DNA of 21,779 bases. Origin: Clostridium sp. CAG:571. GTDB taxonomy: Bacteria; Bacillota; Clostridia; TANB77; CAG-508. The position numbers were made by a program, and so were the translations under genes. The stretch spans positions 1 to 21,779 of the forward strand of contig HF999510.1 in the NCBI GenBank assembly GCA_000434015.1, given 5' to 3'. Positions 8,130 to 15,215 of the stretch are shown one piece after another. Position 1 is the stretch's first letter. Each line of letters begins with the position of its first letter. The notes beneath the pieces are model-generated. The model had not been told where the DNA came from, made no database searches, and saw only the letters and a list, made by a program, of their open reading frames with translations.

Positions 8130-9542
8130 TTATACTATTCTTCTTGCTGTTACATATCTTGTATTATAATATGCTCCTGATAATGAAGAAATCATTACTT
8201 TTCCTGCACCACTAGATGCATGTATAAAGTTTCCTCCACCTATATATATACCAACATGACCTATAGATGTATTAGCACTATTATTAAATATTACTAAATC
8301 TCCTGGTTGTAAATTACTTCTAGAAACATATTTTCCAAGTTTAGCTTGAGTAACAGCTGAATGTCCTAATGAATATCCAAAGTTTTTGTATACATACATT
8401 GTAAAACCTGAACAGTCAAATGTACTTGGTCCTGAACCTGCATATACATATTTACATCCAAGATATTTTTTAGCATATGCTACTATTTGCTCTCCTTTTG
8501 AAGAATTATATGTTGTAGCTTCTTCACCTTGATTATTTTGATTAGATGTTTTTCTTCCTTGAGTTGCACTTCTTGATGTAACCTCTACTTTATTTTCTGA
8601 AAGTAAGCTTTTTAAAATATATCCAGTTTTTCCACTTACTTCTACCTTATACCAATCTCCTTCTTCTGCAATAGTTTTTACTTGTGTATTTTGAGTTAAT
8701 GTTGTAACAACATCTGAACTAGTGCTTGCTTTTGATCTAACATTTACCGCACTACTCTTTATATAATAGTTTTTAGCTGTATATTCTTTTTTAGTTGTTG
8801 TTTCTTCTGTATTATTATTTTTCTCTTCACTGTTAGTTTCATTGTTATCTTTTTTAGTATCCTCAGTATTATTATTACCATTATCGTTTTGACTTTCTGA
8901 ATTATTATTTGTTGTAATATTATTATCTATTGATACTTTATCTACTCTTATCCAACCAGCTAAGTCATCTGTTTTTATATATGCCCACACACCTGTAACA
9001 TTAATAATATTTACTTTACTATTTTGTTTCAAATTTCCAATTATATTAGAATTTATTAATGGTAGTATATATACATTAATATCACTATTAATTGTTGCTT
9101 GTTTATTTGCTAATTGATTTATACTGTTTTCTCCGTTTTGCTTATTTTCTGTGTTTGATGTTGTTGTATTTGTATTTTCATTATTTACACTATTGTTAGT
9201 ATTATTATTGTTTTCTCCACTAGTTGTATTATTAGTTTCCTCATTTTTGTTTTCATTTGTATTACTATTTTCTTTGCTTATATATTCTTTGCTAACATAA
9301 CCAGTATAAGTTTTAAAATTTACTTTATACCAATCTCCTTCTTCTGCAACTATTTCAACTTCATCATCCTTATATAAAAGTTCCACAACAGTTGATTCTA
9401 ATGATGCTTCTTGTCTTAATCTTAATGTGTCTGTTATTACTTTTCCTTTTGTTTTAGTAACAGCAATAGTAGTAGTTATACTGTAAGCTAAAAGTACTAT
9501 CATAATGATAGCTACAGCAATTACTTTTTTTAGTTTTTGCAT
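8130..9542 (-). CDS. Secreted SH3b-NlpC/P60 peptidoglycan endopeptidase
   Basis: The 470-residue wall hydrolase has an N-terminal hydrophobic signal or anchor (about 6-28). Three bacterial SH3 domains follow (about 34-90, 148-205 and 258-315), separated by Asn/Thr/Glu-rich linkers. The C-terminal NlpC/P60 cysteine peptidase domain (about 350-470) has Cys377 in DCSGF, His429 in IGHVGIY and His441 in FIHASS as the likely catalytic set. The family cleaves D-Glu-diaminopimelate or related stem-peptide bonds and acts outside the cell in growth or separation. The first and third SH3 domains share the GDWYKV pattern, consistent with duplication. It has a strong promoter (9584-9612) and an AAAGGAG ribosome binding site. 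comEC follows on the same strand. Confidence 0.92.
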   Translation of the reverse strand: MQKLKKVIAVAIIMIVLLAYSITTTIAVTKTKGKVITDTLRLRQEASLESTVVELLYKDDEVEIVAEEGDWYKVNFKTYTGYVSKEYISKENSNTNENKNEETNNTTSGENNNNTNNSVNNENTNTTTSNTENKQNGENSINQLANKQATINSDINVYILPLINSNIIGNLKQNSKVNIINVTGVWAYIKTDDLAGWIRVDKVSIDNNITTNNNSESQNDNGNNNTEDTKKDNNETNSEEKNNNTEETTTKKEYTAKNYYIKSSAVNVRSKASTSSDVVTTLTQNTQVKTIAEEGDWYKVEVSGKTGYILKSLLSENKVEVTSRSATQGRKTSNQNNQGEEATTYNSSKGEQIVAYAKKYLGCKYVYAGSGPSTFDCSGFTMYVYKNFGYSLGHSAVTQAKLGKYVSRSNLQPGDLVIFNNSANTSIGHVGIYIGGGNFIHASSGAGKVMISSLSGAYYNTRYVTARRIV

Positions 9543-9583
9543 ATATTATTTCTCCTTTAATTTTATAAAACTAATACTACTAT

Positions 9584-9612
9584 AGTATATATGTTTTTTC
9601 CAAAAATGTCAA
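9584..9612 (-). promoter_or_regulatory. Strong promoter of the NlpC/P60-comEC unit
   Basis: On the minus strand consensus TTGACA (9612-9607), a 17-base spacer and TATACT (9589-9584) precede a leader of about 35 bases with AAAGGAG. Confidence 0.85.
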
Positions 9613-9741
9613 TTTCTACTGAAAATTATTTTATAAAAACTGCTAAAACTTTACAAAAATCGCACCTAAAATTTTATCAAATTTCAAACTGTAAAGAAAT
9701 TATCTTTTCAAGTATCTTTTTACCTAAACCAACAACTCTTT

Positions 9742-9797
9742 AACTAATAATTTTGGAATTACAATTATAAAATAATTATTATAATCATTTATTAGTT
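9742..9797. repeat. Nested AT-only inverted repeat between tuf and the NlpC/P60 gene
   Basis: Outer arms AACTAATAA (9742-9750) and TTATTAGTT (9789-9797) enclose inner arms ATTATAA (9764-9770) and TTATAAT (9779-9785). It lies in a 355-base gap (9543-9897) that otherwise holds the NlpC/P60 promoter on one side and the tuf terminator on the other. In such AT-rich DNA it could be chance or a weak second terminator. Confidence 0.35.
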
Positions 9798-9841
9798 GAT
9801 TAAAATTACATTGTTAAGTTTTTAAAATATAATATATAAAA

Positions 9842-9878
9842 AATAGCAAGTTGCTACAAAATAGTGCCCCTTGCTATT
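9842..9878 (-). terminator. Terminator of the str operon after tuf
   Basis: Reading on the minus strand, AATAGCAAG (9878-9870) pairs with CTTGCTATT (9850-9842) across a 19-base loop and is followed by a T-rich run. It begins about 20 bases after the tuf stop codon. Confidence 0.75.
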
Positions 9879-9897
9879 AATATATTTTTAATTATTA

Positions 9898-11100
9898 TTA
9901 CTCAATTATTTCAGATACAACACCTGAACCAACTGTTCTACCACCTTCACGAATAGCAAATCTTAATCCTTTTTCGATAGCGATAGGTGTAATTAATTCG
10001 ATTGTCATATCGATGTTATCTCCTGGCATAACCATTTCTGTTCCTGCAGGTAATTCGATAACACCTGTAACGTCTGTTGTTCTAAAGTAGAATTGTGGTC
10101 TATATCCATTAAAGAATGGTGTATGACGTCCACCTTCTTCTTTAGTTAGAACGTATACTTGTGATTTAAATTTTGTATGTGGATGAATTGTTCCTGGTTT
10201 TGCTAAAACTTGACCTCTTTCAATTTCATCTCTTTGGATTCCTCTTAAAAGAACACCAATGTTATCTCCAGCTTCTGCTTGGTCTAATAATTTTCTGAAC
10301 ATTTCAACACCTGTAACAACAGTTTTTGAAGATTCTTTTGCTAAACCAACGATTTCAACTTCATCTTGTAATTTAACAACTCCTCTTTCTACTCTACCTG
10401 TAGCAACAGTTCCTCTACCTGTAATTGTAAATACGTCTTCAACTGGCATTAGGAATGGTTCATCTACTGGTCTTGATGGTGTTGGTATATAATTATCAAC
10501 AGCATCCATTAATTCTTTCATGCATTGATATTCTGGTGCATTTGGATCTGTAGATGTACTTTCTAGTACTTTTAATGATGATCCTTTTATAACTGGAACT
10601 TCATCTCCAGGGAAATCATATTTTGATAATAAATCTCTAACTTCCATTTCAACTAATTCTAATAATTCTGGATCGTCAACCATATCACATTTGTTTAAGT
10701 AAACAACGATATATTTAACACCAACTTGTCTAGCAAGTAAGATGTGTTCTGTTGTTTGAGGCATTGGTCCATCAGCTGCAGATACAACTAATATTGCACC
10801 ATCCATTTGAGCAGCACCTGTAATCATATTTTTTACGTAGTCAGCGTGTCCTGGACAGTCTACGTGTGCATAGTGTCTGTTTTCTGTTTCATATTCAACG
10901 TGAGCAGTATTAATTGTAATACCTCTTGCTTTTTCTTCTGGAGCTCCATCGATTTGATCATAAGCTTCATATTTAGCTTTTCCTAATAAACTTAAGTATT
11001 TTGTAATAGCTGCTGTTGTTGTTGTTTTTCCATGGTCAACGTGACCAATTGTACCAATGTTAACATGTGGTTTTGTTCTTTCAAATTTTGCTTTAGCCAT
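9898..11100 (-). CDS. tuf: Elongation factor Tu
   Basis: The 400-residue GTPase delivers aminoacyl-tRNA to the ribosomal A site. All G motifs are visible: GHVDHGKT (19-26), the switch I segment ARGITINTAHVEYET, DCPGHADY, NKCD and the G5 segment GSSLK. Domains 2 and 3 are complete, ending GGRTVGSGVVSEIIE. Length and sequence are normal for the family. The start ATG at 11100 has an AAGGAGG site 8 bases upstream. It follows fusA by 136 bases and has its own promoter in that gap (11189-11217) in addition to probable readthrough from the str promoter. That arrangement is common for a highly expressed factor. A hairpin (11129-11145) lies in its leader. Confidence 0.98.
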   Translation of the reverse strand: MAKAKFERTKPHVNIGTIGHVDHGKTTTTAAITKYLSLLGKAKYEAYDQIDGAPEEKARGITINTAHVEYETENRHYAHVDCPGHADYVKNMITGAAQMDGAILVVSAADGPMPQTTEHILLARQVGVKYIVVYLNKCDMVDDPELLELVEMEVRDLLSKYDFPGDEVPVIKGSSLKVLESTSTDPNAPEYQCMKELMDAVDNYIPTPSRPVDEPFLMPVEDVFTITGRGTVATGRVERGVVKLQDEVEIVGLAKESSKTVVTGVEMFRKLLDQAEAGDNIGVLLRGIQRDEIERGQVLAKPGTIHPHTKFKSQVYVLTKEEGGRHTPFFNGYRPQFYFRTTDVTGVIELPAGTEMVMPGDNIDMTIELITPIAIEKGLRFAIREGGRTVGSGVVSEIIE

Positions 11101-11128
11101 TTAATTTTCCTCCTTAAAATTAATGTTT

Positions 11129-11145
11129 GTATCTTTTATAGATAC
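11129..11145 (-). promoter_or_regulatory. Hairpin in the tuf leader
   Basis: On the minus strand GTATCT and AGATAC form a 6-bp stem with a 5-base loop, 13 bases upstream of the tuf AAGGAGG. It may protect or shape the leader RNA; its role is inferred only. Confidence 0.45.
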
Positions 11146-11188
11146 TATATTTATTTTTTAAAATTAATAACTTATTCTAAGTATAAGC

Positions 11189-11217
11189 ATTTTATAACAT
11201 TTTTTGTAGTTTGGCAA
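11189..11217 (-). promoter_or_regulatory. Internal promoter for tuf
   Basis: On the minus strand TTGCCA (11217-11212), a 17-base spacer and TAAAAT (11194-11189) lie in the fusA-tuf gap. The start point would be near 11182, giving a leader of about 80 bases. No terminator is visible after fusA. Confidence 0.65.
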
Positions 11218-11236
11218 GCCTTTTTTCCAATTTTAA

Positions 11237-13321
11237 TTAATCTTCTTTTTTAGCTCTGCTTGCTACAATTGTTTCTAATATAGATTTTGGAACTTCTTCA
11301 TAATGAGATGGTTCCATTGCATATGTTCCTCTTCCTTGAGTTTTAGAACGTAAATCTGTTGCATATCCAAACATTTCTGAAAGTGGAATAAATGCTCTTA
11401 TTATTTGATTTCCACTTCTTGATTCCATACCTTCCATTCTTCCACGTCTTGAATTTATATCTCCAATAACGTCTCCCATGTATTCTTCTGGAACTGTTAC
11501 TTCTACTTTCATGATTGGTTCTAGAATTACAGATTTAGCTTGTTTACATCCTTCTTTGAATGCCATAGATCCTGCAATCTTGAATGCCATTTCAGAAGAG
11601 TCAACATCGTGGTAAGAACCATCAACTAAAGTAGCTTTAAAGTCTATAACTGGATATCCAGCAAGAATACCGCTTTCTGCAGCTTCTCTAATACCCTCTT
11701 CAATTGGTTTAATATATTCTTTTGGAACAACACCACCAACAATTTTACTTTCAAATTGAATTCCTGAACCTGGTTCTAATGGTTCCATTTCTAGCCATAC
11801 ATGACCATATTGTCCACGTCCACCAGATTGACGAATGAATTTTCCTTCTACTTTAACTTTATTTCTAATTGTTTCTTTGTAAGAAACTTGTGGTTTACCT
11901 ACTGTACATTCTACTTTGAATTCTCTTTTTAATCTATCAACAATGATATCTAGATGTAATTCTCCCATACCAGCAATAACAGTTTGACCTGTTTCATGAT
12001 TTGTGTATGTTTTGAATGTTGGATCTTCTTCAGCAAGTTTTGCAAGTGCAATTCCCATTTTTTCACTATTTGCTTTGTCTTTTGGCTCAATAGCGATATC
12101 TATAACTGGCTCTGGGAATTCCATAGATTCTAATATAACTGGATGATTTGGATCACAAAGTGTATCTCCTGTAGATACATCTTTTAAACCAACTGCAGCA
12201 GCTATATCTCCTGCATATACTTTGTCTATATCTTCTCTATGGTTTGCATGCATTAATAAGATTCTTCCTATTCTATCTTTTTTACCTTTATTTGCATTTA
12301 ATACTGTAGATCCAGAATCTAATGTTCCAGAATAAATTCTCATAAAACATAATTTTCCAACAAATGGATCTGTTGCAATTTTAAATGCTAATGCTGCAAA
12401 AGGTTCATTATCGTCTGTTTTTCTTTCTGTTTCATTTCCGTCCATATCAACACCTTTAATATGTGGTATATCAAGTGGAGATGGTAAGAAATCAACAACA
12501 GCATTTAATAACTCTTGAACACCTTTGTTTTTATATGATGATCCACAAGTTACTAAAACTAAACTATTAGATATTGTTCCTTTTCTTAATCCTGATTTTA
12601 TTTCTTCTTCAGAAAGTTCTTCACCTTCAAGATATTTCATCATTAATTCATCATCTTGTTCTGCTGCAGCTTCAATCATTTCTGATCTATACTTTTCAGC
12701 AGCTTCTTTTAAATCTTCTGGAATATCTGTTTCTTCAATTTCTCTTCCTAAATCATCTTTATGAATGAAAGCTCTCATTTTAATTAAATCAACTATTCCT
12801 TGGAAATTATCTTCTGCTCCAATTGGTAATTGAATTGGAACTGGGTGAGCTCCTAATCTTTGTTTAATTTGATCAACACAAGCGTAGAAATCTGCACCAG
12901 TAATATCCATTTTATTTACATATACCATTCTTGGAACTTCATATTTATCAGCTTGTCTCCATACTGTTTCTGATTGTGGTTGAACACCACCTTTAGCAGC
13001 AAGTACAAGAATTGCACTATCTAGAACTCTTAATGATCTTTCAACTTCAACTGTAAAGTCAACGTGACCAGGAGTATCTATAATGTTAATTCTATGTCCT
13101 AACCACTTACAAGTTGTAGCAGCAGAAGTAATTGTAATACCTCTTTCTTGCTCTTGAACCATCCAGTCCATTGTAGCTGCACCTTCATGAACTTCTCCTA
13201 TTTTGTGTGTCTTACCTGTATAGAAAAGAATTCTTTCTGTAGTTGTTGTTTTTCCTGCATCTATATGGGCCATTATTCCTATATTTCTTGTTTTTTCTAA
13301 AGGAAACTCTCTTCCAGCCAT
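11237..13321 (-). CDS. fusA: Elongation factor G
   Basis: The 694-residue translocase GTPase moves tRNAs and mRNA through the ribosome and helps recycle it. G motifs are intact: AHIDAGKT (18-25), switch I ERGITITSAATT, DTPGHVDF (about 81-88) and NKMD (about 136-139). Domains II-V follow, with the domain IV segment GGRGQYGHVWLEMEP and the C-terminal EMFGYATDLRSKTQGRGTY, both typical of canonical EF-G rather than the paralogues. Length is standard. The start has AAAGGAGG close upstream. It is third in the rpsL-rpsG-fusA-tuf operon, with a 69-base gap after rpsG that contains an inverted repeat. Confidence 0.98.
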   Translation of the reverse strand: MAGREFPLEKTRNIGIMAHIDAGKTTTTERILFYTGKTHKIGEVHEGAATMDWMVQEQERGITITSAATTCKWLGHRINIIDTPGHVDFTVEVERSLRVLDSAILVLAAKGGVQPQSETVWRQADKYEVPRMVYVNKMDITGADFYACVDQIKQRLGAHPVPIQLPIGAEDNFQGIVDLIKMRAFIHKDDLGREIEETDIPEDLKEAAEKYRSEMIEAAAEQDDELMMKYLEGEELSEEEIKSGLRKGTISNSLVLVTCGSSYKNKGVQELLNAVVDFLPSPLDIPHIKGVDMDGNETERKTDDNEPFAALAFKIATDPFVGKLCFMRIYSGTLDSGSTVLNANKGKKDRIGRILLMHANHREDIDKVYAGDIAAAVGLKDVSTGDTLCDPNHPVILESMEFPEPVIDIAIEPKDKANSEKMGIALAKLAEEDPTFKTYTNHETGQTVIAGMGELHLDIIVDRLKREFKVECTVGKPQVSYKETIRNKVKVEGKFIRQSGGRGQYGHVWLEMEPLEPGSGIQFESKIVGGVVPKEYIKPIEEGIREAAESGILAGYPVIDFKATLVDGSYHDVDSSEMAFKIAGSMAFKEGCKQAKSVILEPIMKVEVTVPEEYMGDVIGDINSRRGRMEGMESRSGNQIIRAFIPLSEMFGYATDLRSKTQGRGTYAMEPSHYEEVPKSILETIVASRAKKED

Positions 13322-13339
13322 TTTTTTCCTCCTTTATTT

Positions 13340-13380
13340 GTTAATATGAAAAACTTTATAAACCCGTTTATTATATTAAC
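13340..13380 (-). promoter_or_regulatory. Two-tier hairpin in the rpsG-fusA gap
   Basis: Outer arms GTTAATAT (13340-13347) and ATATTAAC (13373-13380) enclose an inner pair ATAAAC (13358-13363) and GTTTAT (13366-13371), whose innermost base pair would open. On the mRNA the structure ends about 7 bases before the fusA ribosome binding site. Confidence 0.45.
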
Positions 13381-13390
13381 TAATTTATTT

Positions 13391-13861
13391 TTACCATTTA
13401 TAATGTGCAAATGCTTTGTTAGCTTCTGCCATTCTATGCATATCTTCTTTCTTCTTAAATGCTCCACCGTTTCCAGCTACAGCATCCATTATTTCACCAG
13501 CAAGTTTTTCAGACATTGTTTTTTCATGTCTATTTCTAGCATAAGTAACAAGCCATCTTAACCCTAATGTTTGTCTTCTTTCTGGTCTTATTTCAATTGG
13601 CACTTGGTATGTAGCACCACCAATTCTTCTTGCTTTAACTTCAAGAACTGGCATTACATTATTAAGTGCTGCTTCAAATACTTCTAAAGCATCTTTTTGC
13701 TCTTTTTCTTTTATGATATCAAATGCATCATAAACTATTTTTTGAGCAACTGTTTTTTTACCATCAAGCATTACATTATTTATTAATTTTGTAACTACTT
13801 TGCTATTATATATTGGATCTGGTAAAACTTCTCTTTTTGCTATATATCCTTTTCTTGGCAC
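13391..13861 (-). CDS. rpsG: 30S ribosomal protein S7
   Basis: The 156-residue primary 16S rRNA-binding protein nucleates assembly of the 30S head. The family pattern runs from MPRKGYIAKREVLPDPIYNS through GGATYQVPIEIRPERRQTLGLRWLV to RMAEANKAFAHYKW, with no gaps. The start codon is GTG (13861), supported by AAGGAGG 7-10 bases upstream and the universal MPR N-terminus. In E. coli S7 controls its own operon by binding the rpsL-rpsG intercistronic RNA. Here that gap is 189 bases and holds a conspicuous hairpin (13886-13906). Confidence 0.98.
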   Translation of the reverse strand: MPRKGYIAKREVLPDPIYNSKVVTKLINNVMLDGKKTVAQKIVYDAFDIIKEKEQKDALEVFEAALNNVMPVLEVKARRIGGATYQVPIEIRPERRQTLGLRWLVTYARNRHEKTMSEKLAGEIMDAVAGNGGAFKKKEDMHRMAEANKAFAHYKW

Positions 13862-13885
13862 TATTCTTCCCTCCTTATAAAAATT

Positions 13886-13906
13886 GATACTAAATCACCT
13901 AGTATC
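13886..13906 (-). promoter_or_regulatory. Hairpin with an alternative stem upstream of rpsG
   Basis: On the minus strand GATACTA (13906-13900) pairs with TAGTATC (13892-13886) across a 7-base loop, 10 bases before the rpsG ribosome binding site. An alternative stem ACCTA/TAGGT (13911 to 13896) overlaps its 5' arm, so the two folds exclude each other. This is in the place where S7 acts in E. coli, but the sequence does not prove S7 binding. Confidence 0.45.
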
Positions 13907-14050
13907 TTAGGTACTCTAAAAAGCTTAATACTAATTTTTCTTCTTAAATTCTTTTTAGTTAAGTGCTATATAATCTATTCTAAATTTAAGTACAAACCTT
14001 AAACATTAGTAATTATACGCACTAATTTTCTAATAATCTATTTTTACAGA

Positions 14051-14464
14051 TTATTTTTTTGGTTTTTTAGCTCCGTATTTAGATCTAGCTTGCATTCTAT
14101 CTTTAACACCTGCTGTATCTAATGTTCCTCTTATAATATGGTATCTAACACCTGGAAGATCTTTTACTCTTCCTCCTCTTATTAAAACAACACTATGTTC
14201 TTGTAAGTTATGTCCAATACCTGGAATATAAGAAGTTACTTCATAACCATTTGAAAGTCTAACTCTGGCAACTTTTCTTAAAGCTGAGTTTGGTTTCTTT
14301 GGTGTTACTGTTTTAACAACTGTACATACCCCTCTTTTTTGTGGTGCTCTTCTATCTGTTAATTTTTTCTTCATAGAATTGTAACCATGTTGTAAAGCTG
14401 GTGATGTAGATTTTGTTGTTCCAGTTTTTCTTCCTTTTCTTACTAATTGATTAATTGTTGGCAC
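14051..14464 (-). CDS. rpsL: 30S ribosomal protein S12
   Basis: The 137-residue protein of the 30S decoding centre is the classic target of streptomycin-resistance mutations. The family sequence is complete: MPTINQLVRKGRK, RGVCTVVKTVTPKKPNSALRKVARVRLSNG, and RGGRVKDLPGVRYHIIRGTLDTAGV. The two Lys positions tied to streptomycin resistance (in TPKKPNS and RVKDLPG) are the sensitive wild-type residues. The start is GTG (14464) with a perfect AGGAGGTG site upstream. It is first in the str operon, driven by the promoter at 14540-14568, and is not preceded by rpoBC within this window. Confidence 0.98.
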   Translation of the reverse strand: MPTINQLVRKGRKTGTTKSTSPALQHGYNSMKKKLTDRRAPQKRGVCTVVKTVTPKKPNSALRKVARVRLSNGYEVTSYIPGIGHNLQEHSVVLIRGGRVKDLPGVRYHIIRGTLDTAGVKDRMQARSKYGAKKPKK

Positions 14465-14482
14465 TTAAATTTCACCTCCTGA

Positions 14483-14544
14483 AAAATATTAAACGCTAGT
14501 ATAAATTTACAAAATTTGCATTTTATACTAACGTTTAATATTTT
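14483..14544 (-). promoter_or_regulatory. Long inverted repeat from the rpsL -10 box to the ribosome binding site
   Basis: Arms AAAATATTAAACG (14483-14495) and CGTTTAATATTTT (14532-14544) pair perfectly. After one mismatch the pairing continues with TAGTATAAA (14497-14505) and TTTATACTA (14522-14530) around a 16-base loop. One end overlaps the -10 hexamer and the other ends 3 bases before AGGAGGTG. RNA starting near 14533 would keep the inner 9-bp stem, which could stabilise the 5' end or regulate translation. Confidence 0.65.
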
Positions 14545-14568
14545 AACACCTTTTCCTTTTAATGTCAA
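14540..14568 (-). promoter_or_regulatory. str operon promoter
   Basis: On the minus strand consensus TTGACA (14568-14563), a 17-base spacer and TAAAAT (14545-14540). The predicted start near 14533 leaves a leader of about 70 bases before rpsL. The stretch 14569-14743 upstream is T-rich on the plus strand and shows no gene or clear signal. Confidence 0.85.
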
Positions 14569-14743
14569 TTATTTTTACCTATTTTTATTAAGCTATTCTC
14601 TCTCTTTTCATCTTTCAATAATTCCATAAAATACTTTTAATTTTTTTATAATTTCTTATTTTTACTTTTTTATATACTAATATTTAAATTCTATTTTCAA
14701 TCATTTTACACAAATTTCATTTTTTATATATAAAAAAATAGAA

Positions 14744-14766
14744 CCCGCCTCAAAAAAGTAGGCGGG
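14744..14766 (-). terminator. GC-rich terminator after the 74-residue membrane protein
   Basis: CCCGCCT (14744-14750) pairs with AGGCGGG (14760-14766) around a 9-base loop. On the minus strand it is followed by TTCTATTTTTTT, an excellent intrinsic terminator. Its G+C content contrasts with the AT-only terminators of the neighbouring genes. Confidence 0.9.
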
Positions 14767-14794
14767 AGCACTTCACTAGCGCTTTTAGTGACGT

Positions 14795-15019
14795 TTATTC
14801 GTTGTCGCCACTTGAAGAATCAGAGCTCTTCTTGCCCATTACCAGCTGGGTCACTGCAGACCCCACACAGTAGCTAACTGCCAATGTAAGCCAGTTTTCA
14901 CTGAACCAATCCATGACAGCAGTCACTCCTGCAGTTTTCGCAAATTTGACCAAAAGGACAATCGCGATAATCAGGAGTACAGGCAAAAGCGGCTTGACTC
15001 TTAACCAAAGCTTCTTCAT
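14795..15019 (-). CDS. Small membrane protein, 74 residues, atypical base composition
   Basis: I do not recognise this family. The protein has a basic start (MKKLWLRVKP), a hydrophobic segment at about 9-27 and a second at about 45-62. It ends in a polar tail rich in Ser, Asp, Gly and Asn. It is therefore likely a two-helix inner-membrane peptide. The ATG at 15019 is chosen for the AAAGGAGG site 7 bases upstream; an in-frame ATG at 15103 would lie inside the -10 region. The gene is close to half G+C, well above its neighbours, and it carries its own promoter, a dyad symmetry in its leader and its own GC-rich terminator. Together these look like a self-contained, recently acquired cassette. 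A toxin, a holin-like peptide or a mobile-element accessory protein are possibilities, but none is supported by motif. Confidence 0.7.
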   Translation of the reverse strand: MKKLWLRVKPLLPVLLIIAIVLLVKFAKTAGVTAVMDWFSENWLTLAVSYCVGSAVTQLVMGKKSSDSSSGDNE

Positions 15020-15079
15020 ACTAACCCTCCTTTCTTTGTGTAAGATCCTTTTGCTGTATACGGTAGTATGACGAAATAG

Positions 15080-15095
15080 TACAGTATGTTCTGTA
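15080..15095. promoter_or_regulatory. Dyad operator candidate in the leader of the 74-residue gene
   Basis: TACAG-6-CTGTA is a perfect 16-base dyad starting about two bases after the predicted transcription start, a typical repressor position. It does not match the Gram-positive LexA consensus (CGAAC-4-GTTCG). Confidence 0.45.
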
Positions 15096-15103
15096 TTAAT
15101 CAT

Positions 15104-15132
15104 ATTTTACCATGTTTTACATAAGATGTCAA
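15104..15132 (-). promoter_or_regulatory. Promoter of the 74-residue membrane protein gene
   Basis: On the minus strand consensus TTGACA (15132-15127), a 17-base spacer and TAAAAT (15109-15104). The leader of about 80 bases before the ATG holds the dyad at 15080-15095. Confidence 0.85.
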
Positions 15133-15161
15133 CCTTGCTTTATATTGTAATTACTTATAAA

Positions 15162-15202
15162 AAAAGCTAAAAAGTTAAATATTTTCTTAACTTTTAGCTT
15201 TT
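15162..15202 (-). terminator. Terminator of the coiled-coil gene pair
   Basis: AAAAGCTAAAAAGTTAA (15162-15178) pairs with TTAACTTTTAGCTTTT (15187-15202) with one bulged A and an 8-base loop. It has T-runs on both sides, so it could work in either direction. It lies 14 bases past the stop codon at 15216. Confidence 0.85.
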
Positions 15203-15215
15203 ATAAAAACATTTA

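Noticed and set aside
12525..12768. Two plus-strand frames inside fusA
   Set aside because: They are antisense to a fully conserved EF-G segment, with no start signals.
15080..15095. Possible LexA (SOS) box in the leader of the 74-residue gene
   Set aside because: The dyad is TACAG-6-CTGTA and lacks the CGAAC/GTTCG half-sites of the Gram-positive LexA box.
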